A stretch of 64,000 nucleotides of DNA from Anaerovorax sp. IOR16 (GCF_017168145.1 NZ_JADQTL010000009.1:992001-1056000), one strand, 5' to 3'; numbered from the stretch's first letter, positions 17,621 through 26,794 are shown. A program made the numbers and translations. Notes: generated by a model from the sequence alone, not told the origin.

Positions 17621-18487
17621 TCATTCTCCCAATATTTTAAGAATTTGTGTTATATCGATATTTTGTCGTACTACATTGGCCAGTTTATCAAACTGAATCT
17701 CTATATACTCAGCATAACTCATTTCACCATTGAGTTTTTCTGTTATGTCCTTTTCTGTTTTCATCTTGCCATCAACTAAGCTATCTTCATCTTCGATTTC
17801 TATTGAAGTATATGGCAAGATACCCATAATAGGCTTCTGCGTTAATTCTTCCAGAATGTCAACTCCTGATTTAAAATATTCCGTTTTCCCACGAAACTTA
17901 TTTACAACAATTCCTTTTACCAGTTCTCTTTCTTCTTCATCAAGTAACATAATCGTACCATAAATGGATGCAAAAATACCGCCACGACTGATATCTGAAA
18001 CCAACAAAACAGGACACTTCGCTTTTCTTGCAAATCCCATATTGACAACATCTTCTTGCTTTATATTCAATTCAACAGGACTACCAGCACCTTCTACAAC
18101 AACAATATCATATTGGTGTACCAATCGGTTGTATGCTTCAAAAATATTCTCAGCCAGCCGTTTCTTTAACCTTTTGTATTCAAAATCTTTAAGATATCCA
18201 ATCGACTTACCATTCAATATTACTTCCGATCCTCCAATATCAGTTGGCTTTAACAATACCGGGTTCATATCTGTTTTAGGGCTTATTCCACAAGCATAAG
18301 CAGCGATTGCCTGTGACCTCGCCATTTCCATTCCATCCTCAAAAACATGTGCATTGGATGATAAATTTTGTGCTTTAAAAGGAGCTACTGAATACCCTGC
18401 CTGTTTTAACACTCTGCAGAGTCCTGTGACCAAAGTCGACTTTCCTGCTCCAGATGATGTTCCTTGAATCATGATAGACTTTCCCAT
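17621..18487 (-). CDS. Cobyric acid synthase-like, N-terminal (ATP-binding) domain only
   Basis: 288 residues matching the dethiobiotin-synthetase-like N-terminal domain of CobQ/CbiP: IMIQGTSSGAGKSTLVTGLC (P-loop), VAPFKAQNLSSNAHV, DMNPVLLKPTDIGGSEVILNG, VVVEGAGSPVELNIK and LVSDISRGGIFAS. Known cobyric acid synthases are about 490-510 residues, with a C-terminal glutaminase-like domain. This one stops at QNIDITQILKILGE, where the linker would begin. The stop is followed at once by the Dph6-like gene, and the start overlaps the ABC ATPase gene by 19 bases. It may amidate or otherwise process a corrinoid using another nitrogen donor. Confidence 0.8.
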   Translation of the reverse strand: MGKSIMIQGTSSGAGKSTLVTGLCRVLKQAGYSVAPFKAQNLSSNAHVFEDGMEMARSQAIAAYACGISPKTDMNPVLLKPTDIGGSEVILNGKSIGYLKDFEYKRLKKRLAENIFEAYNRLVHQYDIVVVEGAGSPVELNIKQEDVVNMGFARKAKCPVLLVSDISRGGIFASIYGTIMLLDEEERELVKGIVVNKFRGKTEYFKSGVDILEELTQKPIMGILPYTSIEIEDEDSLVDGKMKTEKDITEKLNGEMSYAEYIEIQFDKLANVVRQNIDITQILKILGE

Positions 18488-19236
18488 ATTCTTAACGACT
18501 CCCTCATATAATTTCCTACATTAATTTTATAAACCGGTTCAATAATTCGTGAATTTAAAACTTCCTCAGGAGTTCCAATTGCTTGAATTCTCCCATTATT
18601 CATCAATAAAATCCGATCCGATAACCGTACTGCAAGATTAATATCATGAAGTACACCGATGACGCTTTTTCCGTTCTTTTTCGCCCAACTCCTTAAAAAA
18701 TCAATTAATTCAATTTGAAAATATAAATCAAGATGATTCGTAGGCTCATCCAGCAAAATCATATCAGGCTCTTGTACCAAAGCTTTTGCCAACAGAACTC
18801 TTTGAAGCTGTCCACCGGAAAGTGTGCTGATACTTTGAGAAGAAATATCTAAAAGCCCGACTGTTTTTAACGCAGATTTCACAGACGTAACATCACTCTC
18901 ATCAATATCCGATAAAAGACGTCGCTTTTTTTTAGAATATCGTCCCATCATCACCGTATCATAGATTGAATAATCAAAATAGATGGTTGTCATTTGACTA
19001 AACAAAGCAATTTTCCCTGCCAATGACTTTCGATTCATATTTTTTATATTTTGATTATCTATATAAATATCTCCATCAAATTTAATGATATTTGCAATCG
19101 TTCGAAGCAATGTTGTTTTTCCGCAGCCATTTGGTCCTATAATAGATAAATTTTCACCTGTCGGAACTGAAAAAGAAATGTCATGTAAAACTTTTCTCTC
19201 ATCATATCCAGCGGAAACATTTTGTACGTTAAGCAT
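18469..19236 (-). CDS. btuD: ABC transporter ATP-binding protein, BtuD/FecE-type
   Basis: 255 residues. Walker A IGPNGCGKTTLLRTI, Q-loop IALFSQ, signature STLSGGQLQRVLLAKAL, Walker B DMILLDEPTNHLD and the switch His in VIGVLHDINLAVRLSD. The overall pattern is that of cobalamin/iron-chelate importers. I chose the ATG at 19236 because GGGAGGTCAAAGGA precedes it. It overlaps the permease gene by eight bases. With the cobalamin riboswitch upstream of the operon, corrinoid import is the best reading. Confidence 0.9.
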   Translation of the reverse strand: MLNVQNVSAGYDERKVLHDISFSVPTGENLSIIGPNGCGKTTLLRTIANIIKFDGDIYIDNQNIKNMNRKSLAGKIALFSQMTTIYFDYSIYDTVMMGRYSKKKRRLLSDIDESDVTSVKSALKTVGLLDISSQSISTLSGGQLQRVLLAKALVQEPDMILLDEPTNHLDLYFQIELIDFLRSWAKKNGKSVIGVLHDINLAVRLSDRILLMNNGRIQAIGTPEEVLNSRIIEPVYKINVGNYMRESLRIWESLS

Positions 19237-20260
19237 TCCTTTGACCTCCCTTACCTTGAAAATAGAGGAATATAAAAAATGGTGCACCAATCGCTGATGT
19301 AACTGCACCAACCGGTAATTCCACAGGTGCTACTATTGTTCTTGCTACTAAATCACACAATGTCATAAAAATCCCACCCATTAATGCAGTTGCAGGAATT
19401 ACAATTTTATGTCTTGAACCAAAAATACGACGTGCCATATGCGGCGTAAATAAATCAACAAAACCAATCACTCCTGCAATAGAAACTGCACAGCCGGTTA
19501 GAATCGCTCCAACTGCCAACAACATCCATTTCACACTTAATACATTGACTCCAGAAGCTTTTGCTTGTTCTTCACCAAATGTCATTAGATCCATTTCACT
19601 GGAAAAGAACATCACTACAAATATCCCAATCATTGCAATCGGGAAAAGCAAAATAGGATGCGTCCAGTCTTTGAGTGCAAAACTTCCAAGCTGCCAAAAT
19701 GTTATTTGCTTTGCCGTTTGGTTGGCAAAAGCCATTATAAAAGCAATCACTGCATTCGCAAACATAGAAAACGCCATACCCGTAAGGATAATTGTAATAT
19801 TCCCCATGTTTCTATCTAGTTTTGTGGCAAGTGCTACTGCTAAAAATACAGTAAGAAGTCCAAAGGACAATCCAAAAAAAGGAAGTGTTAATATACCGAA
19901 AAATGAAAACCCAAATAGTATGGCAATACTTGCTCCAACGGCAGCACCTGAAGATATTCCCAAAGTATACGAAGATGCCAGCGGGTTGCGAAGAACCGAT
20001 TGAGAAAGTACACCGCTAACAGCCAACATGCCTCCTACTATAAATGACAGTAATGCTCTCGGCAAACGTATTTTCAAAAAAATAACCATATTTGATTCGA
20101 TTGGAGGTACATCAAAATGAATATCAAACAACTTTGATACTATGATTTTGAAAATATCAGATGGTGTTATAAAAACACTTCCAATACAGATAGCTAACAT
20201 TAAAACTAATACAGCAACGATTAGTAAAATAATAAATTTTATACTTTTTTTCATAATCAA
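19229..20260 (-). CDS. btuC: ABC transporter permease, BtuC/FecCD-type
   Basis: 343 residues with about ten membrane helices, the usual size for the FecCD family. Conserved stretches include LPRALLSFIVGGMLAVSGVL, QSVLRNPLASSYTLGISSGA and GFVDLFTPHMARRIFGSRHK, the last being the cytoplasmic loop that contacts the ATPase. It forms the channel of a corrinoid importer with the adjacent ATPase and binding protein. It overlaps the substrate-binding gene by four bases. Confidence 0.92.
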   Translation of the reverse strand: MIMKKSIKFIILLIVAVLVLMLAICIGSVFITPSDIFKIIVSKLFDIHFDVPPIESNMVIFLKIRLPRALLSFIVGGMLAVSGVLSQSVLRNPLASSYTLGISSGAAVGASIAILFGFSFFGILTLPFFGLSFGLLTVFLAVALATKLDRNMGNITIILTGMAFSMFANAVIAFIMAFANQTAKQITFWQLGSFALKDWTHPILLFPIAMIGIFVVMFFSSEMDLMTFGEEQAKASGVNVLSVKWMLLAVGAILTGCAVSIAGVIGFVDLFTPHMARRIFGSRHKIVIPATALMGGIFMTLCDLVARTIVAPVELPVGAVTSAIGAPFFIFLYFQGKGGQRNA

Positions 20261-21195
20261 TCTTTATACACTTCCGGATACAATGCCTTTGCCATTTGCT
20301 TCAATGCGATAACAATATTATGAGTGGATAAGGAGCTTGCATTTTTATCAATATAATAAACTTGCTTCTCTTTGATTGCTTGAATACTTTCCCATCCGTT
20401 TCTTTTCAATATCTTACCTGTAGGATCCTCTGTATAATCACAGTTTGTGAAAATCACATCCGGATTCGCATTGATTATAGATTCTTCGGAAACATTAACC
20501 CAGCCCGATTGTTGTGCAAAAACATTTTCTGCGCCTACGATTTCAAGCATTTCATTTATAAAAGTATCTTGACCAAAAGTACAAAGTGTTGGCTCTGACG
20601 CGATTTCAAAATATACTTTTTTCTTTGTTGTGACAGAATTTGATGCTTCTTTAACCTTATCAATTTCAGACTCCATAGATTTTATAATCGTTTCTGCTTC
20701 TTCAGCTTCATTAACAAGCTCTCCAATAAATAAGATACTTTTTTTAATTTCATCAATGCTATTGGCACTAGGAATTGCAACAACGCAAACCCCTGCATCT
20801 CTAATTGGCTTGAATATATCTTCACCGCCACCTATATTACTCATGCCTGTAACAAAAACAATATCCGCATCTAAGGCAATGATTTGCTCAGTATCCGGCT
20901 TCATCATGTCAAACTGCAACAAATTTTCAGGAATTCCTTCGATGGAAGTAGAGTAGCTATCAATCGCGATCAGATGATCAGTCAATCCTAAATCAACAAG
21001 GATATCCGTGTTAGAAGTACCTAACGAAATAATTTTATCCGTTTTCGTAGGCAAAACAATTTCATTTCCTAAAAGATCTGTTGTCATCTGCGACTGGTTA
21101 TTATCAGAAAGATTGTCCCCATTATTGTTTTGGCAACCTGCAAACATTGATGTTATCAACAATACTGCCAATAAGATTACTATTCTTTTTTTCAT
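20257..21195 (-). CDS. btuF: Corrinoid/iron-chelate-binding lipoprotein, BtuF-type
   Basis: 312 residues. A signal peptide with lipobox SMFAGC anchors it outside the membrane. The two-lobed helical-backbone binding fold is evident: DKIISLGTSNTDILVDLG, LDADIVFVTGMSNIGG, then a long linking helix, then a second lobe with VSEESIINANPDVIFTNC and KQVYYIDKNASS. First gene of the operon behind the cobalamin riboswitch, which argues for cobalamin or another corrinoid as ligand rather than an iron chelate. Confidence 0.9.
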   Translation of the reverse strand: MKKRIVILLAVLLITSMFAGCQNNNGDNLSDNNQSQMTTDLLGNEIVLPTKTDKIISLGTSNTDILVDLGLTDHLIAIDSYSTSIEGIPENLLQFDMMKPDTEQIIALDADIVFVTGMSNIGGGEDIFKPIRDAGVCVVAIPSANSIDEIKKSILFIGELVNEAEEAETIIKSMESEIDKVKEASNSVTTKKKVYFEIASEPTLCTFGQDTFINEMLEIVGAENVFAQQSGWVNVSEESIINANPDVIFTNCDYTEDPTGKILKRNGWESIQAIKEKQVYYIDKNASSLSTHNIVIALKQMAKALYPEVYKD

Positions 21196-21270
21196 TTTTA
21201 CAATTCCTCATCTCTAAGCTGTTTTTATTATACTTACTACATTTACCGCTCTTCAAAAACTTTTTAAAAG

Positions 21271-21305
21271 CATAATAAAAAGTTCTTGTCTCAGAACAAG
21301 AACTT
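21271..21305 (-). terminator. Riboswitch-controlled terminator before btuF
   Basis: Perfect ten-base arms (AAGTTCTTGT with its complement, 21280-21289 and 21296-21305) around a six-base loop. On the minus strand TTTTATTATG follows. It lies between the cobalamin aptamer and the first gene, which fits control by premature termination when corrinoid binds. Confidence 0.75.
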
Positions 21306-21364
21306 GATTCATAAAAAACAATATAACAAAATCTATCTTTCACGTTATATATGCACTTATAATC

Positions 21365-21560
21365 CTAGCCTTAATTCCTGTAAGACAATGTTTGGAACCC
21401 ATATCGGCAGGTCTTACGACTTAGACATCAAACATCACTTTCGCCTTCCCGGAAAAAACCAGTGGCATTCAGAAAGCAACTACATCAATACGTCAGCAGG
21501 ACTGTTCAGGATTCACACCTGATTCCCTATTTTGCAAAATCATTTTGCATACCGATAATC
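21365..21560 (-). ncRNA. Cobalamin riboswitch
   Basis: Read on the minus strand, the leader shows GGGAATCAGGTGTGAATCC, then CAGTCCTGCTGACG, the B12-box-like GCCACTGG, GGGAAGGCG, and GTAAGACCTGCC near the 3' end. These are the conserved blocks of the AdoCbl/MeCbl aptamer, in the right order and spacing. A TATAAT-like -10 element lies at 21568-21573. A terminator hairpin follows before btuF. This region also accounts for the roughly 500-base gap without a gene. Confidence 0.93.
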
Positions 21561-21697
21561 GTATACTATTATACATTAATTTATGAAAGAGAACCATAAC
21601 TATTTTGATTATTTTGTATTTTTTGAGTATTATACTTTATTTTTATAACTTATACTTCATCGTTTCAATCAAATTTACAAACATGTAATTTAGTCAT

Positions 21698-22315
21698 TTA
21701 TGCTCCCAACTCTTCATTGACTATTATAACTGTCATTTCTACCCCACTCATAGGTCTTTCTAATATCAGAAATCCATTACAAATTCGGTCTGGACTGTTA
21801 CAGTCGTAGCATTTATCTGCATTTTTAGCACAAGGTGTCTTTTGATTCAATCTTTTTGCATTTTTTGGCGCTGCAATATTTCTTGCTCTCCATATAGCCT
21901 CATTCAAATTTTCTGTTACTTTATTTATACCTATAATAAAATAAACTTTCTCATGTCCATATGCTATCGATGAAATTCTATTGCCAGTTCCGTCAATATT
22001 TACAATCTCACCTGTTTCAGCAATCGCATTCGCGGAACTAATATATATTTCTGCGCTGCCAGCCAATTTATTTACCTCTTTAGAACCACCATATTTTTCT
22101 ATTAATTCAGGCAGCCAATGCCAATAAACAGTATTATTCTGCATAAGTGCCTTGTCTAATTCCATTTGCTTTACGGTTTGTGCTCCCCCGATACCAATCG
22201 TTTTTCCCGATAATGAATCTGTCATATATTTAACAGCTTCTTTCGATGTATCAAAATATTCCACATGAAATCCCTTTGTTTGAAGAGTATTTATCAATTT
22301 ATTTTTATCCATCAT
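21698..22315 (-). CDS. LUD-domain protein (LutC/YkgG-like), second copy
   Basis: 205 residues, paralogue of the protein at 16269-16874. It has IGIGGAQTVKQMELDK, IYISSANAIAETGEIVNIDG TGNRI, FIIGINKVTENLNEAIWRAR and the same cysteine cluster (CAKNADKCYDCNSPDRICNG). The first half contains TVYWHWLPELIEKYG. Its start overlaps the end of the DMT transporter gene by 11 bases, so the two are one operon. The function of this Cys-tailed LUD subgroup is unknown. Confidence 0.85.
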   Translation of the reverse strand: MMDKNKLINTLQTKGFHVEYFDTSKEAVKYMTDSLSGKTIGIGGAQTVKQMELDKALMQNNTVYWHWLPELIEKYGGSKEVNKLAGSAEIYISSANAIAETGEIVNIDGTGNRISSIAYGHEKVYFIIGINKVTENLNEAIWRARNIAAPKNAKRLNQKTPCAKNADKCYDCNSPDRICNGFLILERPMSGVEMTVIIVNEELGA

Positions 22316-23189
22316 CTTGTCCTCCTAAATCTTTTATATTATATTTTTTCATTTGGCTGAACAAAGTGCCTCCGAAAATAAGGATTGCTCCTAGTATCTG
22401 ATACCATTTTAAGCTTTCTTCAAGAAATATAAAGGCAAATATCAATGCAGAAGCAGGGTCTATATAGCTAAAAAGTGAAATATTTTGCCCGGACAAGTGT
22501 TTCATAGCTGTGATGTACATAGAAAAAGCGATGCCCGTATGTAAGATACCTAAAATAGAAATGAGTAAAATATCTTTACCTGCAGGAAGATACAATAGTT
22601 TCCCGGTTGTTGCGAAACAATAAATTGTCATAATAAGGGCTGCAACGATAAGTTGAACAAAGGTGCTTTCAAGCCCTGAAACTTCATGGATATATTTATT
22701 CACAATCATAAGTGCGGCATACAGGAGTGCAGCAATCAATGCATACAATGCACCTGAAGAAAACTCACCGACTCTTGTTCCGACAAGATTGACGATAAGC
22801 ATTCCGATAACCGCCGCAGCAATGCCGATAACTTGTTGTGTCGTAACCTTCTCTTTAAAGATTACCGGTGCGAGGGAAAACACGATAATCGGTGCACAAT
22901 AATATAACATTGTTGCGACACCTACCGAAGTATGTTGAAAGGCTTCAAACAAGAATGCCCAACCTCCGCCCAAGACGATGCCTGCAATAATCAGAGGAAT
23001 CCAGTTTCTTTTAACACCTGTATAATCTATCGGTTTCTTTTTTATAACAAAAACAAGAAGCAAAAAAATACTCCCGATAATTGTTCTCCATTGTACGATT
23101 TCAGCACTTGGAATATTGATGTTTTTCACAAAAATACCTATGCTGCCGAAAATCAACATAGCTGATACGAATTTAAGCTTTGCAGTCAT
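22305..23189 (-). CDS. EamA/DMT-family transporter
   Basis: About 294 residues with ten predicted membrane helices in two EamA repeats. The first begins KFVSAMLIFGSIGIFVKNI with VQWRTIIGSIFLLLVF; the second includes ALYALIAALLYAALMIVNKY and ends EESLKWYQILGAILIFGGTL. Such proteins export or import small metabolites such as amino acids. I chose the ATG at 23189, after AGAGGATC. It is translationally coupled to the LUD gene downstream. Confidence 0.88.
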   Translation of the reverse strand: MTAKLKFVSAMLIFGSIGIFVKNINIPSAEIVQWRTIIGSIFLLLVFVIKKKPIDYTGVKRNWIPLIIAGIVLGGGWAFLFEAFQHTSVGVATMLYYCAPIIVFSLAPVIFKEKVTTQQVIGIAAAVIGMLIVNLVGTRVGEFSSGALYALIAALLYAALMIVNKYIHEVSGLESTFVQLIVAALIMTIYCFATTGKLLYLPAGKDILLISILGILHTGIAFSMYITAMKHLSGQNISLFSYIDPASALIFAFIFLEESLKWYQILGAILIFGGTLFSQMKKYNIKDLGGQDDG

Positions 23190-23365
23190 AAAAGATCCTC
23201 TTTTGAACAAAATATTGCTTCCTTATCTAGCAAGACGAAACATGTTACCAAAATCATCCATTACTCATATGTTATAATATATTTTCTTCTTTAACAATAG
23301 TAAACATTTGAAATGTTATTTTTAGTGCTTAAATATAATATTTTAAAATAGGGCTCCTTGACCTT

Positions 23366-23629
23366 TCATATTTTATAAAGTTCCCATCGGCATTCATGAA
23401 TGATATATTTCAACTCAAACCGCTTTTCTATATCATTAATAACACTCTGACAATTATAAATATAGGTTCGTATTCCTGCTGTCTTTCGTTCTTCGCTAGA
23501 TAAAATCTTTCCGATTTTCACTTCATACCGTTCTCCCGCGCAATCCGTATATTTAAACTTATAAGGAATCGGTTTATCCTTTCCTCTGAAAAGTACAACT
23601 GCATCTATGGGCTCTGCAACAATTTTCAT
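23366..23629 (-). CDS. Small protein coupled to the Y-family polymerase
   Basis: 87 residues, not assigned to a family. The sequence alternates strand-like segments (AVVLFRGKDKPIPYKFKYTD, YEVKIGKILSSEE) and ends HECRWELYKI. It overlaps the polymerase gene by four bases, so it is translated from the same SOS-type transcript. Small proteins in this position accompany UmuC/DinB-like polymerases in several Firmicutes; a helper role is an inference. Confidence 0.6.
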   Translation of the reverse strand: MKIVAEPIDAVVLFRGKDKPIPYKFKYTDCAGERYEVKIGKILSSEERKTAGIRTYIYNCQSVINDIEKRFELKYIIHECRWELYKI

Positions 23630-24879
23630 TGCTTATATCCTCCCATCATTAAATAATTTCCATCGTTAACACCGCCTTGTATGGGATCTACGTTTCCATT
23701 TGCAAAGCTTCCTCGTACAATGGATCGTTCACCAAATCGACTTCGAATTTGATCTAATGTTTGATCCAAACAACTGTTTTTTTCAATCTTTGCACGATCA
23801 TTAGAAAACATAGACAGTTGTTCGTGATTCATCTCCCCAAAATTTGATACCGACACACCAATCTGGCGAACACCTTCCCCTTTCCAGGATTCATCAAACA
23901 AGAGACAAGCATAATGATAAATATCCATTGTTGAATCCAAAAAATCATATAGCTGAATTTGATGGCTGTACCGTATAAATGTATGACTCTTCACGGAAAT
24001 ACTTATTAGAGAAGCCTTTTTCCTTAGTTTCCGAAGCCGCATCGCCGTACGTTCACAAAGTGCCAATAATACCATATGCGCTTCCCTTTGGGTCGTAACA
24101 TCATAAGCAATTGTTGTACTATTTCCAACACCTTTTTGTATTACATCAGAGTTTAAAACCACAGGTGATTCATCCATTCCATTTGCAAATCTCCATACCA
24201 TCTCACCATGGGACTTTAAGAGTGCTTTCATGTGAATGGGGTCAGCTTTTGCTAAATCTCCAATGGTATTTATATTAATCCTTCTTAATTTTTTTGAAGT
24301 AGCCTTCCCTACCATAAAAAGCTCTTCCACGGATAAAGGCCACATCTTTGCGGGAATTTCCTCCGGAAAAAGAGTATGCACTTGATCAGGCTTTTTCAGC
24401 TCAGATGCCATCTTAGCAAGCACCTTATTGCATGATACCCCAATATTAACTGTAAATCCCAACTCTTCTTTGATTCGCTCTTTCATTTCATAAGCGATTG
24501 CTACCGCGTTTCCAAAGCGTTTTAAAGAATTGGTAAAATCAAGAAAGCATTCATCTACACTGTACCTTTGAATCTTTGGACTGTACTCTGATAAAATAGA
24601 AAACATGGCATCACTGCATAGTAAATAAAGATCATAATTCGGTGGAAATACCAAAAGTTCATTGCACTTCTGTTTGGCTTCGAATAAGCTTTCTCCGGTC
24701 TTAATCCCAAATTTCTTTGCAGGAATGGATTTTGCCAAAATAATTCCGTGACGGTTATTTGGATCACCTGCAATCACAGAAGGCACTTTGCGAACATCTA
24801 AAGGATACCCACTCTCAAGCAAATTCACTGCAGTCCAACTCAAATACGCAGAATTTGCATCAATATGCATAATAACCAA
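23626..24879 (-). CDS. Y-family DNA polymerase (DinB/UmuC-like)
   Basis: 417 residues. The palm motif IMHIDANSAYLSW and the catalytic YSVDECFLDFTN are intact, with VNIGVSCNKVLAKMAS between them. The little-finger region follows (YDVTTQREAHMVLLALCERT), and a clamp-binding-like EQLSMF lies near the end. It performs translesion synthesis. The pattern is nearer to the UmuC/UvrX-type Firmicutes polymerases than to short DinB. A LexA box lies 86 bases upstream. The start may be this TTG or the ATG nine bases inside. Confidence 0.92.
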   Translation of the reverse strand: MVIMHIDANSAYLSWTAVNLLESGYPLDVRKVPSVIAGDPNNRHGIILAKSIPAKKFGIKTGESLFEAKQKCNELLVFPPNYDLYLLCSDAMFSILSEYSPKIQRYSVDECFLDFTNSLKRFGNAVAIAYEMKERIKEELGFTVNIGVSCNKVLAKMASELKKPDQVHTLFPEEIPAKMWPLSVEELFMVGKATSKKLRRININTIGDLAKADPIHMKALLKSHGEMVWRFANGMDESPVVLNSDVIQKGVGNSTTIAYDVTTQREAHMVLLALCERTAMRLRKLRKKASLISISVKSHTFIRYSHQIQLYDFLDSTMDIYHYACLLFDESWKGEGVRQIGVSVSNFGEMNHEQLSMFSNDRAKIEKNSCLDQTLDQIRSRFGERSIVRGSFANGNVDPIQGGVNDGNYLMMGGYKQ

Positions 24880-24964
24880 AGCATCACCTTCCTCAAAGCT
24901 ACTTTTAAATTAAAAATTTAATTCTGAGACTTATAAGCTATATAATTTGCATACTAATTATATA

Positions 24965-24976
24965 GAACATACGTTC
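24965..24976. promoter_or_regulatory. LexA (SOS) box
   Basis: GAACATACGTTC matches the Gram-positive LexA consensus GAAC-N4-GTTC exactly. It lies upstream of the Y-family polymerase gene, in the expected promoter position, between it and the divergent 25115 gene. Confidence 0.85.
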
Positions 24977-25114
24977 TTTTTTCAAGAGAGAAAAAATACC
25001 ATTATAAATCTATCTTTGTCGAAAATCATAGCTATTTATAGAAAATTATGAAAACAACTGGTATAATATAGGAATCAACTAAATTAGGGGGAAATGGGAA
25101 GGAGTTAGCTTATA

Positions 25115-25783
25115 ATGAGAATATTAAGAGGTGGAAATGTTACCATAGCGGCACGGAATGGAGCTTCTCGACGTCAGAATCAAAGGAATTCCGTAAATCA
25201 CACGGGAAATCGTACTTATTCTCGTATATTAGCATATCGTCAAGGAAATAAAAAATTATCCGCTAAAAATATCTCCAGTGATACGAACACGGATTTAAAA
25301 AATGAAATGTATAAAGACATAACTTACAATGCTGCAAAAGGAGTAAACAAGTACGCAGAAAAATTAACAGAAACCGAAAAAAATTCTATTTTCGAACAAG
25401 GAAAAAAATCGAATAATACAAAGGAAATCATAAAAAATGTCTCTGACTTTATAAAGAATTATAATAATATGGTATCTTGCATGAGCAAATTTAACCTTTC
25501 AGAGAACAGCCGTGAGCTTCAATTCCTCTCCAATTGTGCAGAAAAAGAAAAAACAGCTTTAAGCACAGTAGGAATTACCGTATTAAAGGGAGGAAAACTT
25601 ACCGTAGATCCAAGAGTTTTATCAAAAGCCAATATAGAAGATTTAGAAAAGATTTTTAATGGAAACTCATCATTTTGTGGACAAATTTTAGAAAAAAGTA
25701 TCCAAATAGAAGAAAAAAATAATAGCAATTCTATGAAAAATCGAAACACAATATCTAAACGGTATTTTGATTTTTCCATATAA
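25115..25783 (+). CDS. Hypothetical protein with FliD-C-like segment
   Basis: 222 residues, not securely recognised. The N-terminus is basic and Asn/Arg-rich. Residues about 105-195 (FIKNYNNMVSCMSKFNLSEN, TALSTVGITVLKGGKLTVDP, then an EDLEKIFNGN helix) recall the C-terminal part of flagellar cap protein FliD. No other flagellar gene is nearby. No signal peptide. The ATG follows AAGGAG. It is transcribed away from the SOS polymerase, and the shared intergenic LexA box could affect it too. Confidence 0.55.
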   Translation: MRILRGGNVTIAARNGASRRQNQRNSVNHTGNRTYSRILAYRQGNKKLSAKNISSDTNTDLKNEMYKDITYNAAKGVNKYAEKLTETEKNSIFEQGKKSNNTKEIIKNVSDFIKNYNNMVSCMSKFNLSENSRELQFLSNCAEKEKTALSTVGITVLKGGKLTVDPRVLSKANIEDLEKIFNGNSSFCGQILEKSIQIEEKNNSNSMKNRNTISKRYFDFSI

Positions 25784-25822
25784 TCTACATAACTATATTT
25801 TAATTTCTAAATTGATACCATT

Positions 25823-25864
25823 AAAAAAATCCCTTATCGATATAAACTAATAAGGGATTTTTTA
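25823..25864. terminator. Bidirectional terminator
   Basis: Arms AAAAAATCCCTTAT and its complement flank a loop of about 14 bases, with A and T runs on the two sides. It serves the converging genes that end at 25783 (plus) and 25870 (minus). Confidence 0.85.
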
Positions 25865-25869
25865 GTATT

Positions 25870-26676
25870 TTATTTTATTTCAAATGGATTTTCTATTTTG
25901 TGTTCTTCTTTCTTAGGTTGTTGCTGAATGTCTTCCTGTGAAGGTTCCTTGTTTTCCTCATCATCTACTACAACCGGTTCAAATGGAGATGCATCGTAAT
26001 TTGAATTATTATTTGCAAAGCTACCATCGTTTGGAATTCTTCGAATTTTTAAATTCCCTTTTGCAATTTCATAAAAGGCAACTGTAGAAACGCTCATATA
26101 TGGGGTAAGCCATAACGTTCCGATACCTAATGTAAAAACACAAAGAATAGCCCATCCAATAAAGGAAATTTCTAAACAGAATAACTTCCATTTGTTTCCT
26201 ACCATCATTTGTTTACTTTCACGAATGCACTGCATAATCCCTTTCTCCGGATTATCTGCTAAGATGTAATACACCATAGAATAGCGATATGCTGCAATAA
26301 TTCCCGGAATGATAAATAATAAAGCCCATAAAAAGGTAAATAATGTAGTCATAAAATATAAACCTAAGGATTTACCGAAATATTCAAATCCAGAAAAAAC
26401 TTCTGACGGAGTTGTTTGTATTCTTCGAAAAATATGAATCGTAAATATTGCATATCCCAATGTAACCGGTCCACTAATTAAAAAAGAATATAAATTAACA
26501 ATATTTTCCGTAAATTGAGATTCGAAAAAGATAGTTACTACAATAACAGGTATCACTACAATAACCAATTGAATTAAAGTACCCAAAACAGCTACAGTCC
26601 AATTTCCTGTCAATGCTTGCCTCCCAAGCGTTCTTAAATCACTGCTGCTTTCGTTTACAATCACGTTTTGTTCCAT
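25870..26676 (-). CDS. DUF975-family membrane protein
   Basis: 268 residues with about six membrane helices in the DUF975 pattern: LRTLGRQALTGNWTVAVLGT at the N-terminus, the central FIIPGIIAAYRYSMVYYILA, DNPEKGIMQCIRESKQMMVG and a WKLFCLEISFIGWAILC helix. A 50-residue acidic, Gln/Glu-rich tail follows and is probably cytoplasmic. The family has no established function. The start follows GGGAAG. Confidence 0.82.
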   Translation of the reverse strand: MEQNVIVNESSSDLRTLGRQALTGNWTVAVLGTLIQLVIVVIPVIVVTIFFESQFTENIVNLYSFLISGPVTLGYAIFTIHIFRRIQTTPSEVFSGFEYFGKSLGLYFMTTLFTFLWALLFIIPGIIAAYRYSMVYYILADNPEKGIMQCIRESKQMMVGNKWKLFCLEISFIGWAILCVFTLGIGTLWLTPYMSVSTVAFYEIAKGNLKIRRIPNDGSFANNNSNYDASPFEPVVVDDEENKEPSQEDIQQQPKKEEHKIENPFEIK

Positions 26677-26794
26677 CTACTAATCTTCCCTTCTGATTTT
26701 AATTTGTCAAAAATGAACAATATCCATATAATTATATCTTCTTTAAAATAAAAATGCAAATATTTGTCCCTTTTTTCTCCATTTTTCCTTTACT

